Part shown: positions 47,854 to 59,512 of the stretch, piece by piece | Position numbering within the stretch: the stretch's first letter is position 1 | How the letters are laid out: every line of letters starts with the position of its first letter | Origin: Arthrobotrys musiformis | Lineage: Eukaryota > Ascomycota > Orbiliomycetes > Orbiliales > Orbiliaceae | Direction of reading: 5' to 3' | Assembly (NCBI GenBank): GCA_036971715.1 | Contig: JAVHJL010000006.1 | Location: 2,046,001-2,110,000 of the forward strand | DNA: 64,000 nt | The notes under the pieces: generated by a model | Database searches by the model: none | What the model was told of the DNA's origin: nothing | What the model saw: only the letters and a program-made list of their open reading frames with translations | Translations under genes and position numbers: made by a program

Positions 47854-50849
47854 ATGCTGCCCGCACCACGTCCGTTCGCGGGATGCATCTTGCATGCCTC
47901 AAAATCTCCACTCTTTGCATCACAATGTTCGTTTAGAAGTTTAATATCGCCGCTCACCCGGTCTATACCCGCCGTTAATCCGTCGATACCCGGTCGAGTT
48001 GTTGGACACCTCACGGCGCCGGCTCGTGGGCTCTGCACCCGGCAGCAACAGCACGTGCAATGGGATTTCCGGTCTTTGTCGTCGAATAACCAAGCTGCTG
48101 TATTTCGGTCAATTGGGTCTCAGAAACGGTCACAGATTGCTCGCCACGCTATAAGGTCTTTCTCTTCTACTTCACTTCGTTACACAACCCATCACCACCA
48201 CCATCAAAAACACGAAGAACATCTGGATCCAAAGGATGATCTTCACAAGTCGGAATTCGGACGTTCAGAGAAGGCTAGTAAAGCTGCACAGGTTAATCTC
48301 AGCGCAAGGTTACGAAAGGATCCCGGCACCGTCGGTGGGTTTTCTGGGTTTGGCGAGATATGGCGACTGTTGAAGATTGCGAGGCCGGAAGCAAAATGGT
48401 TAGGAGGTAGGGATCCTCTTCTTTTTTCATAGGGTTTGTTGGGAGAAAGTCGCTGTGATCTTTTTACTGATGTGAGGTTTATGGTGAAGTTGCATTTTGC
48501 TTTCTGCTGGTGTCTTCGGCCATATCTATGTCTATACCGTAAGTTTCCGTAGAATCTGTGGTTTCTAGTGACCTGCTAACGGCGGTCTAGGTTCTCGATT
48601 GGAAAAATCCTTGATGTTGCTACTCAAACCGACAGCGGAACACTCTTCGGCCTTCCCATGAACCAGTTCTACGTCGCTCTCGGCGGGGTTCTTTGCATTG
48701 GCGCCGTCGCAAACTACGGTCGTATAATCCTGCTCCGAGTTGTCGGCGAACGTATTGTCACCCGTCTTCGAACACAACTTTACAAGCGGACCTACACTCA
48801 AGATGCCGAATTCTTCGATGCGAACCGAGTTGGTGATCTGATATCCCGATTGTCTTCTGATACCATTATTGTTGGAAAAAGTATTACGCAGAATCTATCC
48901 GATGGCCTGAGAGCACTTGTTAGTGGCGCTGCAGGGTTGGTTATGATGCTATATACTTCTGCGACTTTGACGGTCAGTTCTTTGGGATCCTTAAGCTGGT
49001 GTTATGATTTTATGTATTGACGGGATTTTTAGGGTGTTATGTCACTTATGATCCCACCTATCGGTATTGGTGCTTTCTTTTACGGCCGGACCATCAGGAA
49101 CATCTCGCGGAAAATCCAAAAGTCTATCGGTGATGCCACGAAAGTGGCGGAAGAGCGACTTGGCAATGTTAGAACTTCGCAGTCCTTTGCGGGTGAAGCT
49201 CAAGAGGTCGGCCGGTACAACAAGCAAGTTCGGAAGATATTCAAACTCGGAGTCAAGGAGGCGTTGGTCAGCGCTACCTTCTTTAGCACGGTATGCCTTT
49301 TCTCGACGAAATTTTAATTTGTTTTACGGTGGTACTGATGTTTTTGGTAGACTGGTTTCGCTGGAAATGTCACCATCTTGGCGATTTTGGTATTCGGTAG
49401 TCAGCAGGTCAAGAACGGAGCTATCTCTATTGGAGAGCTTACATCTTTCTTGATGTACACTGCGTATGCCGGGTCGAGTCTTTTCGGGCTTTCGAGTTTC
49501 TACTCCGAATTGATGAAGGGAGTTGGTGCTGCGAGTCGTTTGTTTGAACTTCAGGATCGAGAGCCATCGCATTCTTTGACGAGTATGTTCCTTCATATTG
49601 AAGAGTTGTGTTCAATCTAGTGCTGATATTCGTGTTCTAGAGGGCAAGAAGGTCAAATCTGCGAAGGGGACTATTACTTTTGAAGATGGTAAGCTACTCC
49701 CTACTAAAAACGGCGTAGTAAGGTTTATCTAATATTTTCTATCATAGTCGTCTTCAGCTACCCTACCCGCCCAGCGGTCACAATTTTCGACGGACTAAAC
49801 TTCTCTATCCCAGCCGGATCCAATGGTAAGTTTTTAACACTACCCATATAATCCCAGGCATTACATGCTAAAGAAAAGATAGTCTCAATCGTCGGCCCCA
49901 GCGGTGGCGGCAAATCCACCGTCTCCTCCCTGTTGCTAAGATTCTACAGCCCAAGCGCCGGTAAAGTTCTGATCAACGGGCAAGACCTGGAGGAAGTCAA
50001 CGTAAAATCTCTCCGCCGAAAGATCGGAATTGTCGCCCAAGAGCCCGTTTTATTCTCCGGGACTATTGCGGAGAATATTTCTTACGGGAAGCCGAGGGCT
50101 ACCCGGACGGAGATTATTCAGGCGGCGAGAAGGGCTAATTGCCAGTTTATCAGCGATTTTGTGAGTCTACACCGGGTTTTTATGTTGCTTATTTGAAGGG
50201 ATGCTGACGGACTTGTATGAATAGCCTGATGGATTGGAGACTTATGTTGGACCGAGAGGGTAAGATATTCAATATCCCAAAAAAAACGTATGGATAAGCA
50301 CTAACGCGGGAGGGAAATAACAGAACCCAACTCTCGGGCGGCCAAAGACAGCGTATCGCCATCGCCCGCGCAATAATCAAAGAGCCCGACATCATAATCC
50401 TGGACGAAGCAACGTCGGCACTGGACGCCGAATCGGAGACTCTCGTGAACGAAGCGCTGGCGAAGTTGATGGCGGGATCGACGACAACGATATCGATAGC
50501 GCATAGGTTGTCGACGATTAAACGGTCGGAGAGGATTATTGTGTTAGGCACTGATGGGAAGGTTGCGGAGGAAGGGACGTATGCGGAGTTGACGAGTAGG
50601 GAGGGGGCGTTTAGTAAGTTGATGGAGAGTCAGCTTGGTGGGGCGCCGGTGGAGTATCCGAGACGGGAGATGGAGATTACAGAGAGGGAGGCAGATGAGG
50701 CGGAGAGGATTAGAGAGGAGCAGGAGAGGGAGGAGCAGGAGGAGGAAGAAGGTGAGGCAGAGGAAGAGGCGGAGGAGAGTGATGGTGAGAAAGATGAGAC
50801 TGTGAGGGTTGCGATTGAGGGTGAGAAAGAGGTTGAGCAGAAGAGGTGA
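47854..50849 (+). CDS. MDL1: Mitochondrial ABC half-transporter, MDL1 type
   Basis: MDL1 is an inner-membrane half-size ABC exporter linked to peptide export from the matrix. There are ten exons: 47854-48406, 48490-48538, 48591-48972, 49033-49290, 49351-49582, 49641-49688, 49748-49825, 49883-50160, 50225-50259 and 50324-50849, giving 812 residues. The first 110 residues are Arg/Ser-rich as in a mitochondrial presequence, followed by a His run. The transmembrane region covers about residues 180-480. The nucleotide-binding domain shows Walker A G-P-S-G-G-G-K-S-T, Q-loop V-A-Q-E-P-V-L-F, signature L-S-G-G-Q-R-Q-R, Walker B I-I-I-L-D-E-A-T-S-A-L-D and the switch S-I-A-H-R-L-S-T. After the domain is an unusual Glu-rich tail of about 55 residues. 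Confidence 0.92.
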
Positions 50850-51260
50850 TTTTTTATATCGATTTGTTTTTGGATTAAGATTTTGTGTTTGAAGAGTAGA
50901 CCTTTTGTCGGGGTTTCTTTGTAATTTATGGGGATTGATGTTGATGGGCCCTTATTTACAATTGTACATATAATATCTTTTATGAGATGCATACACTCCC
51001 TATTTGGATATATATAAAGAAGAAAAGTTTGATTTTAATATTTTCTATATCTGGTGAGATTGGAAGGGAGGATTGGGAAATGGTTTGGTCTATAGATTGA
51101 TTTACAAGACATTAATTTATTCATGCGATTCGACAAAAACTGAAGACGCCAAAACACCATATGCTAAAGACAAGATATTACAAAAGTAACCCATGGTAAG
51201 TGACAATAAGGAATTGAAGGTGTGCAAAAAACTATGGTGTAGCTCGCTAATTGGTGTGAT
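50850..51260. other. Convergent 3' interval MDL1 / TLG2
   Basis: The interval is T- and A-rich with no gene visible. It holds both 3' untranslated regions. Confidence 0.5.
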
Positions 51261-52489
51261 TTACTGTACCTCGACCCGGCGTTTTGGCTTCTTTCTGCTT
51301 CTGGCTGAAGCGTCCGGGTCACCGGTTTGGCCTCCTCCGCCTGGGTGGTTTATTCTATTCCCCCCGCCGGGGTTGATCAATCCGGGGACGTTGGGATCTT
51401 TTGTGGGTGGGAGGACGGGATGTTGAACGTCTGGTTCACCGCCTCTCCTCGGTTTTAGGGTTAATAGGATGATAACGCCGACGATGCAGATAACCAACAA
51501 CAGCATTGCTTTTCTTTTCGTGGTTTTCCTTTGGTAACCGCTTGCGACGACTAATTCCTTCTGCGCTTCTTTAACGTTTGTTTTCATCATTTCGACGTTG
51601 TAGTCTATTCTGTCGAGGAGGGTGCCCTGGTCTATGACCATTGACTGGAGTTCCTTGAAGATGTCGGCGAGTTCGAGGATGCCGTTTGCTATATCTGTGA
51701 TTTCGCGCTCGCGTTGGAGGATGGCGGAGTCGTTTGAGGTTAGGAGTTGGGATTGTTGGAGGGCGGAGCGGGAGTAGGAGATGTCGTTTTCGGAGTCGAG
51801 GAGGGTTGATGAGGAGAGGGGGTTTGGGGAGCCGGAGCGTTCGATTGGGGGGGTTATGCCTGAGAGACCGCGGAGGCCTTTTGGGGGGTTAGTAATTGGT
51901 GTATTGGGGGGTTTATGGGGGGGGGTTACGTTTTAGATAGGCGGCCTGCTTTTTGCGGAATGCGGCGCTGGATTGTTGGACTTTTGTGGCGAGGGAGATT
52001 TGGATGTTACGAGCCATTGCGTCCTCGGCATTGGTGCCGCCGTGGGCGAGGCGTTGGATGCGTTTTATGGCGGACTGGCATTCGTAGAATTTGGTGGTGA
52101 TGTCGGTGGTCAGGTGTTCTATCTCGCCTTCTTCGGCCGCTCGGGTGGAGTCGTCGAAGAAGCCCGGGAGGAGGTGTTTGGAGTGGAGTTTGTCGAGTTT
52201 GAGGGATTGGCGGGAGATGGTGGAGAGGAGGTCGGTGACGGTGTCGGAGGCTTCGGTCCAGCGGGGGGGCAGGAGGTCCATTTCGATGATTGTGTCGTTT
52301 GCGGGGGCATCTTGGAGGAGGCCGAGGCGGTCGTCTTCTTGGGGGGAGAAGCGGGGGCGTTTTGTGGGGCGGTGGGAGTAGGACTGGCGGTAGGAGATGT
52401 ATCTTTATATCGATGTTAGTATATATCCTTTATTCTTTTTTGAAGTATAGTTTTGAGGGGGCCTACAGGCTGGTGCGGTCTCGCCACAT
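51261..52489 (-). CDS. TLG2: Qa-SNARE Tlg2 (syntaxin 16 type)
   Basis: Tlg2 is a t-SNARE for endosome-to-trans-Golgi fusion. There are three exons: 52489-52467, 52402-51930 and 51877-51261, giving 370 residues. The second intron is only 52 bases. The N-terminus M-W-R-D-R-T-S-L-Y-I-S-Y-R-Q-S-Y is the Sed5/Tlg2-type peptide that binds Sly1/Vps45 proteins. The Habc region includes L-P-P-R-W-T-E-A and K-L-H-S-K-H-L-L-P-G-F. The SNARE motif covers about residues 220-285 with the central Gln in I-F-K-E-L-Q-S-M-V-I-D-Q-G. The membrane anchor A-M-L-L-L-V-I-C-I-V-G-V-I-I-L-L follows. After it comes a luminal tail of about 65 residues, Gly/Pro/Asn-rich and then basic; yeast Tlg2 also has a luminal extension. 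Confidence 0.92.
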
Positions 52490-53553
52490 GGTCGCGATTC
52501 GAGGTGGATGGGGGGTTAGGAGGAGGTGTGAGGTTGGGTGATGTTACACGAGATGGAGGGAAAGGGAAAGGGGGGTCCGGGGAAGTGCGTCTATGTCAGC
52601 GACGGGGTGGCTCTGGTGGCTGGAGACGTGGCTGGGGAAAGCGCGACTGTAGCTGCGACAGCGACGGGGTAGAAGTTGTTAGGTGGTGATGGTGATGGTG
52701 ATGGAGACGGAGGTGAAGACGGGGCCAGCTGGGGGGGACGGAGAGAGAGGTCGGTTGTGGTGATATCATCTGGCTGAAACAGCTGGTTGGCTTCGAAACG
52801 GGCGGCGACGTTGCGTTACCTGTTGACAGAAGCTTGGCTGCGACAGGCACACTTCTCCATACCACTACTACCACTACTATAATATTCTAGGCTTACGTAC
52901 CCAATAGACGCTATGGTGATGGCAAGCTGGAGCTAGCTAGTTCAGAGCTTGGGGGTTAATCTACGTTAATCACCGTCCATTTGTCAAACCAAGCTCCCAG
53001 AGAGCTTTAGGTAATATAGCATAAGGGGTAGTAGACAAGGTGGGTCGGTGATAGTGATATCCCCAATTTGGTTCAGTACCGACTACCGATCGGGCACGGT
53101 AGGTGAGTATTATCACGGTGAGATGAGATGCAGTGTGAATATGCTGGATGCTGTGACCTGACAGGTGCAGTCTGCCTGCCCGCCTGCCTGCATGATCATC
53201 ATCCATCCCATACCCACATCACACTTCATGGGTGGATACTAACTAGCTGGGTCAAACAGCTTCGGGTCTGAGCTGTTAGTAGCTAAACGCCTGCGGATTC
53301 CTGTTATAATTATAATTGTAATTATAAGGGGCCACAGAGAGTTTCCTCTGGTCTGGGTCAAAGGTCAACGATCAAACTATCCGCTTAACTTGAGCTAGCT
53401 TCCACTCCCTCTCCCTCTTCCTTCTTTCCTCTCCCTCCTCTCCTTCTTAACATCCCTCGCGCACACGAACAACTTGACCATCTCCAATCCACTTCTACAC
53501 TTCTACCATACTCACACTCTACCTCATCCCATCACCCTCATCAAATCGTAACA
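52490..53553. promoter_or_regulatory. Divergent promoter interval TLG2 / calmodulin
   Basis: The interval contains GGTGATGG-rich DNA near 52683-52705, an AT palindrome around 53304-53327 and a long CT-rich tract just upstream of the calmodulin start. No gene is seen. Confidence 0.55.
53400..53475 (+). promoter_or_regulatory. Pyrimidine-rich core promoter tract of calmodulin
   Basis: About 76 bases of nearly pure C and T end roughly 80 bases before the calmodulin ATG. CT-rich blocks upstream of highly expressed filamentous-fungal genes commonly mark the transcription start. This is inferred from composition only. Confidence 0.5.
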
Positions 53554-54826
53554 ATGGTATGTTTGTCTATCTGACGTCGTCGTCGATCTCAGCTTCGGAT
53601 TCAGCTTGTAAAGAACATGGTGCTTCCGTGTCGGTTCCGTCATAGACCCCGGAGCTATCCATCTACCCATCCATATCAACCCCCCAGAGCTTGTTAGATA
53701 CATCGAAACGATATATCGATCCATTCACATCCACAACCTTCGGAACTTGCTGTGGAATAGAGTAGAGATAGACTGACTAACCAACCTCCAACACAGGCTG
53801 AAGCTCTCACCGAAGAACAAGTTTCCGAGTTCAAGGAGGCCTTCTCCCTCTTCGTACGTATCACCAGTCGCCCATCATTATTTTAAACTACATCTCTTTC
53901 CCATACCTCTCTATCGACCAGACCAGACCAAAACACTACATTATCCACCAAAACATCACCCGGAATTGATGCATACGTTGAGGGGAAAGTGATTTGGTCC
54001 GTCCGGCTGGTCGATAGTGGGGCAGAGACACCACCCACACACGCATATAGCGGGGGGAAACTCAAAAAAGGGAACTGCAACCACAACCACAAGAATCCGG
54101 ATTCGCTAACCACGGAACCCACCCCACGTCTATAGGACAAAGATGGCGATGGTACGCTCCATTATCACCCTCTTATTATTTAAAAAAATATTCATTCTAA
54201 TCTTTGAAATGATGGTGAACAGGCCAAATCACCACCAAGGAGCTCGGAACCGTCATGCGCAGCTTAGGCCAGAACCCATCCGAGAGCGAACTCCAGGACA
54301 TGATCAATGAGGTCGACGCCGATAACAACGGCACCATCGATTTCCCTGGTAAGCAAAAGAAGGCACAGCGCGGCGGCTGCCACGGTCTGACTGCCAAGGC
54401 ACCGCCCGCACACGCATGCTGCAAAAACAACCCCACAGAAAGGTACAGCTGAGGCTGACACGAGGCGTATTTTTTCCTTTCTCTCGTATATAGAGTTCCT
54501 CACCATGATGGCCCGTAAGATGAAGGATACCGACAGCGAGGAAGAGATCCGAGGTAATTTCCTTCCCTTTCTTTTTCTTTTTCTTTCTTTCTTTTTCTTT
54601 TTTGAAAGATTATTTTTCTAACGGAAATACAAATCCAGAGGCCTTCAAAGTCTTCGACCGCGATAACAACGGCTACATCTCCGCCGCTGAGTTAAGACAC
54701 GTCATGACCAGCATTGGTGAAAAACTCACGGACGCCGAGGTCGACGAGATGATCCGAGAGGCCGACCAGGACGGTGATGGAAGAATCGACTATAACGAAT
54801 TCGTCCAGCTCATGATGCAGAAATAA
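53554..54826 (+). CDS. CMD1: Calmodulin
   Basis: Calmodulin is the cytosolic calcium sensor with four EF hands. There are six exons: 53554-53556 (the ATG alone), 53797-53853, 54136-54151 (16 bases), 54223-54348, 54494-54553 and 54639-54826, giving 149 residues, the normal length. EF loops are [27 protein letters not shown] and D-Q-D-G-D-G-R-I-D; all calcium-ligating positions look intact. The protein ends F-V-Q-L-M-M-Q-K. The first EF loop is spread over three exons. Intron 4 is GC-rich compared with its neighbours. The gene is divergent from TLG2 and convergent with CLC1. Confidence 0.97.
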
Positions 54827-55441
54827 GCTTGGTTTTTTTACCTTTTTGATACTATTCTTTTTTCTGTCCGTTTGAGCCCTGGGTTTTTATTATATTCGAG
54901 CTCTCCTCTCCCTTTTTTTCAAACAGTGAAACTGGTCTTTGGGAATCAGGGTGGACTCGGAAAACTTCTTTGTTATAAGGCGATAACTTCCCACCCCCTT
55001 TGTAGTTTTTCTTTTGCCTCGCCTGTGAACCTGTTCTTTTTTCTTTAATTTGAGATGGGCGTAGTTGGCTCCCGTTTGTGCGTAGCAGGTGATGGGAAGT
55101 GGGGGGGTCGTGGACAATGCTGGACATAAAGAATTAACAGGAATCAAGCCGTATGTCAGTCGCTTGGGATAGATTCTTTCTCTACGTTCTGCTATAATCC
55201 TCCGTGTTATAACTTGATAAACATCCGATTGACCCAGAGGGAAAAAAGTGTATTGATGATCAAAGCGCAGGCTAGGCGAAGTTAATGATGTACAAAGATA
55301 TATTAAAAAGCAACCAGCTGCCCCGATCATAAAAACTGAGAAAGAAAGAACCGATTCGTAATATCATTACCACCCAGGTTAGTAGTACTTTTTATTTCGT
55401 TTTGAAGAAAGGGAAATAATGGATTTTATAAAAGGAGGTGT
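54827..55441. other. Convergent 3' interval calmodulin / CLC1
   Basis: T-rich sequence with a G run near 55098-55105. It holds the two 3' untranslated regions; a 146-codon minus frame here is not supported. Confidence 0.5.
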
Positions 55442-56502
55442 TTAGATGCCGCTGGCGCCGGGGGCTTTTTCGTCCTTTCGTAGGGAGATCAGGAGTCTAT
55501 GATTGTTAGTTTTTGGGTTTTGATTTGGGGTGGGAGAGGGGGATTTACTCTCTGAAGCGTGATTTGTCCGATTTTCCGGTTTTGACGCCTTTATCTGTCA
55601 GATCGACGAGTTTTGCGATACGTTCCCAGGCGGTGCCGCCGACGGAGGTGTTTTCGCGGCTATCGAGGAATTCTTCTGCTTCTTTTCTGTATTTCCCGGA
55701 CTACATTAGCGTGTGGCCTTCTTTGGGGGGTTTTAGAAGGGAGGGAAGTACCGTGTCTGTTCTATGCTCTTGTCTTTCTTGGAGTTGTAGTTATCGTAAA
55801 AGTCATCGATTGCGGCGCGGGCCTTGTCGACGGTTTCCTGCTTGCGGGATTCGGAGAGTTCGTCGCGGCGTTGGATTTCGAGCTGTTGGCGTTCGCGCCA
55901 TTGTCTTTTCCCGTTAGCATGATTTCCTTTGGGGATTTGGGGAGGGGGGGGGGGTTACTTGATGACTTCGGGCTCTTCCTCTGGGAGGGAGGATGTGGAT
56001 GGGAAGTTTGTGTTTACGACGCCGGGGATGTAGGGTGCTGATGTGCCTGTGATTGTTCCGCCGGGTCCGACGGCCTGGGGGGTGTTAGCTCGCGTAGTAT
56101 CATGATGGTGTATAGCTCCAGAAAGCTCCAGCAGCTGCCCTTCCTCTTCCCCTTCCTTCCAAAAGCTTGTCTCGTATACCAGAGCTGGCCGAAGCCCAAA
56201 ACACCAAAAGCATCCCAAAAGCCACCAGATCATGGGAGTAGGGAGGATTATACCTCATTATCAGCCAGTAAATTGGGAAAGGCGCTCTCGAACTTGTGGG
56301 TTTCGACCAATCCGTCGCCACCGCCGCCGCCGAGGAGGTCGTTGTCGCCGTCTAGTGCGGGAAACTTTTCGGCGGCGGAGAATTGGGCGGCGTCGTCGCC
56401 GAGGATGGCTTGTTCGTGGAGGAAGAGGTCGTCGGCGCTGTCGATGGGGCCGGTGGGGACGACGCCTTCGTCGAAGTCTTCGAGGGAGGGGAAGTGGGAC
56501 AT
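55442..56502 (-). CDS. CLC1: Clathrin light chain
   Basis: The light chain binds clathrin heavy chain on coated vesicles. There are five exons: 56502-56254, 56074-55959, 55904-55752, 55686-55549 and 55496-55442, giving 236 residues. The N-terminal region is acidic with a Gly run and the conserved type of E-D-F-D-E-G opening. The central helix begins P-E-V-I-K-Q-W-R-E-R-Q-Q-L-E-I and continues through D-F-Y-D-N-Y-N, the heavy-chain-binding segment. The C-terminal part reads T-A-W-E-R-I-A-K-L-V-D-L and ends R-K-D-E-K-A-P-G-A-S-G-I. Length is usual for ascomycetes. All introns are GT..AG in frame. Confidence 0.93.
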
Positions 56503-58003
56503 TTTTGGGTAGATTCTGGGGGATTTGGTAGTTTGATGGAGGGTGGTGATGGTGGTTGGTGGTGATGGTTCAGGAGGTTGAGTGAGGATGGTGAGTTCTG
56601 GATGGTGGGTTTTGGATGAGGTGGAGTGTGTTGATGTTGGAGCTTAGTTGACAGCTTGGTGTGGTTTACGTATCCGCGCTAGTTGGCGACGGCGGTTTGA
56701 CTACCAAGACAGGGGATTTTGGAACTGTACACGCGAGATTATAACATACTGCAAAATACTAAAATCAACGGGGGAATTTGTTATTATATTTTCATACTAG
56801 AATCTTTATAATTCAAATCTTGCAAGGGCTGGAACTTCCATGTCCATTCTAGAAGGATAATTACAAATTAAGCTGGCGTAAACAGGAATATCTGTCGTTA
56901 ATTTTGGAATTGTGATTTTATTGGGGTTCTTTGGGTTTAAGATTCTGGTGCTCGATTGCTACTATAGCTAGCTCGGTGGCATAAGGTTGAGTATGGATAT
57001 TAATCAATACCCCTGTGAATCGACATGCTCGGTATGTCTATTCACTGACGTATATCTCAAGATCTTTCGACTGGTGGTGTTTTATCTTGTATTCCATGGT
57101 CTGGGAACGAGACTATTTCATGGTGTACGTGGTGTCCCCTTTGCTTTTGAGCCCCTGCCGTGATGGGATTTGATAAGGGTTTACTGATCCTGCGCCCTGG
57201 CTCACTACATTTTATACCTAAGTACCTAGGTACCTAGGTGGATTTATGAATGTATAGCTGCACCGGTAGACATGGTATCGTGTCCGAGGGAATAGCATTT
57301 GATTAGGTGTGTATATCTGTAATTATAAGCTGTGTAAGATGTCGGTATGATGTCTGTGACGGCTCCGCCTGGCTCGTAACCTGTGGGGTTCTACGCCGGC
57401 CCCACCAACGAAGGTCATTATAATAATTTTGAACTACCTAAGTATATATCAGAGCTAGCCTGGATGATCAGAATACGGTAATAAAGAATTCAGAAAGGCA
57501 GCGCCAAAAAAATTGTAAGAAATTCTGAATCTCGCCGACGTTGAATATCGGCCAGAATGCAACAAGGTTCCGTGTTGCGGCAGACGGTGCGGATTCTTGG
57601 CATTTTGAATCGCGTCTGGAACCATGGCTCAAGCTTTTCCCAACTCTGTCTGGCCGTTCACCCGATCCTTCAACATCCCCACCCACATCCCCAATAATCC
57701 TCCCTTTAGGACCCTTGTCGAGATATTCACGGCATCTACATCGACCTACTCAATTACGACTACCATCGTAGAAATCACGAACGACGAGGGGGGAATTCTC
57801 GAGTGTGTATTGTTGGTCGTGTGATTGTGACGTAGGCCCGGACCCAACGAAACTTCTGCACGACCAAACCATTATCATTGTCACCTTACGAGAACTGAAG
57901 TCTTCGGGGGAGGGTTTCTGTCTTTCTTTTTCTCTTATTCAAATTCTACTGGTGCATGCGATTTGCGTAGTTTACTTTCTTTCCTGCCTTTACGATTTTC
58001 ATT
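56503..58003. promoter_or_regulatory. Divergent promoter interval CLC1 / RTT103
   Basis: This 1.5 kb stretch has no supportable gene. GGTGATGG-rich DNA lies just upstream of CLC1 (about 56538-56570). A palindromic run of two overlapping TACCTAGG units lies at about 57220-57240. AT-rich DNA fills 56760-56930. Confidence 0.55.
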
Positions 58004-59512
58004 ATGTCTCTCTCCGACGAAACCGTTTATTCGAAATTGAATGCCCTCAATGAGACTCAGGAGGGTATCGTCTCTATCGCACAATGGGTCATGTTCCATA
58101 GGTACGGTATACCTGTTCTCCTTTCCTTCTTTTTGTTGGGAGAACTCGGGACTTATGCTGATGATATCGTGTTTTTTGAATATAGGAGACACGCTAAACG
58201 ATTCGCACAACTATGGCTTCAGCGGTTGAGGGAGTCGTCTGCTCCTCGGAAGCTGAATCTGGTCTACCTCGTCAACGGTACGGATTTGTCCCATCGCTGC
58301 TACCGCGCGCTATATACGTTCTAGGAGGTTGTACTGATGAACTTTATGGGGTGAATAGAGGTTGTTCAGCAGATGAAGGCGAGGAAGAAGGAAGAGTTTG
58401 GAATTGCTTTCGCTCCGGTAGGATAAATCACCCTTTTTTCTTTGCTTGGAGGGGTTTCTAATTTTGTTCGGGGTGGTATAGATCATGGCCGATGCGTGTG
58501 AAGTCGCGTACCGGGGTTCTTCGGCGGATATTCAGGGGAAACTGAGGCGGGTTATTCAGGTCTGGAGGCAACGTGCTATCTTCGATGCGGATGTGTTGGA
58601 TGGGGTTGATGCACGGCTGGATGGTATGTCTACGTCTGGGGGTAGCTACGGAGAAACAAAACATAGGAGGCTAACGAGGCGTTTGGGATAGATGTCGACA
58701 AGGGGAAATCTAGTGCTACTGCGCGACGAGGATTGGGTGGTGGGATCGGTGGCACCACGCCGGCGGAGCTTACACGACTCGCTGCCGCTCAGAGCAAGCT
58801 CAACAACCAACTTACTCATTCCACGATTGCACTTGGATCGGCTGGTGATGAATACAAGAAGTGGATGGAGGCGGAGGCTATCCCCCCACCTGCAGTCTAC
58901 GTTGCACGACTATCGCAGCTTATCAAGACGCTTGATATTGCCCATGCCGCCGTTTCGGACGCTTTGTCATCACGAAGGGAGTTGATCAAGAACCTGGAGT
59001 CGCTGCTTGAAACCAACAAGACCGCATTGGCTGGTGAGGAGTCACAGTTGAAGGGGGTGGAGGAGAAGAAGGCTAGGACGGATGATGTTAAGAAGGATGT
59101 GGAGCATATGCTACTTTCCGGGATGACGGACGATAAGAACGGCGATACCTCGATGCGCTCCACAACCCCGGACATCGAACCGCCACGGGAGATGGTCGAG
59201 GCCCTTACACCACCGCCCGCCGCCGAAGATCCGTCGTTCCAGGAGAGCGGGCCTTTTTCGTTCCAGCAGTCTTCGCCGACGAAAACCCAGGCGCCGGCTG
59301 ATTTGCTCTCGTCCATGTTGCAGTACGGGAACTACAGCAAGGCGCCAGCTGCGCCTAAGGCTGCGGATAATCCCATGGCGGGAATGGAAGGGTTGGATGC
59401 CGATGTCGTTGCGATGCTGCTTAAGAGTGCTAGCAATTCGAAGGGCAACGGCGCACCGGTTCAGACACAACCATTTGCGATGGACGACGACGACGACGAG
59501 TATCACCCGTGA
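58004..59512 (+). CDS. RTT103: CID-domain transcription termination factor Rtt103
   Basis: Rtt103 binds the Ser2-phosphorylated RNA polymerase II C-terminal domain and helps termination. There are five exons: 58004-58101, 58186-58277, 58359-58417, 58482-58623 and 58692-59512, giving 403 residues. The CID spans about residues 1-130: L-N-A-L-N-E-T-Q-E-G-I, then I-A-Q-W-V-M-F-H-R-R-H-A and L-N-L-V-Y-L-V-N-E-V-V-Q-Q. A basic linker and a predicted coiled coil follow (about residues 160-265), then a Pro/Ser-rich region. The protein ends in an acidic run of six Asp followed by E-Y-H-P. The start gives the typical S-L-S-D-E opening. Confidence 0.9.

Noticed and set aside
36472..59512. A trafficking gene cluster (PIK1, TLG2, CLC1, calmodulin)
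   Set aside because: These are ordinary conserved genes interspersed with unrelated ones; proximity alone does not show a functional cluster.
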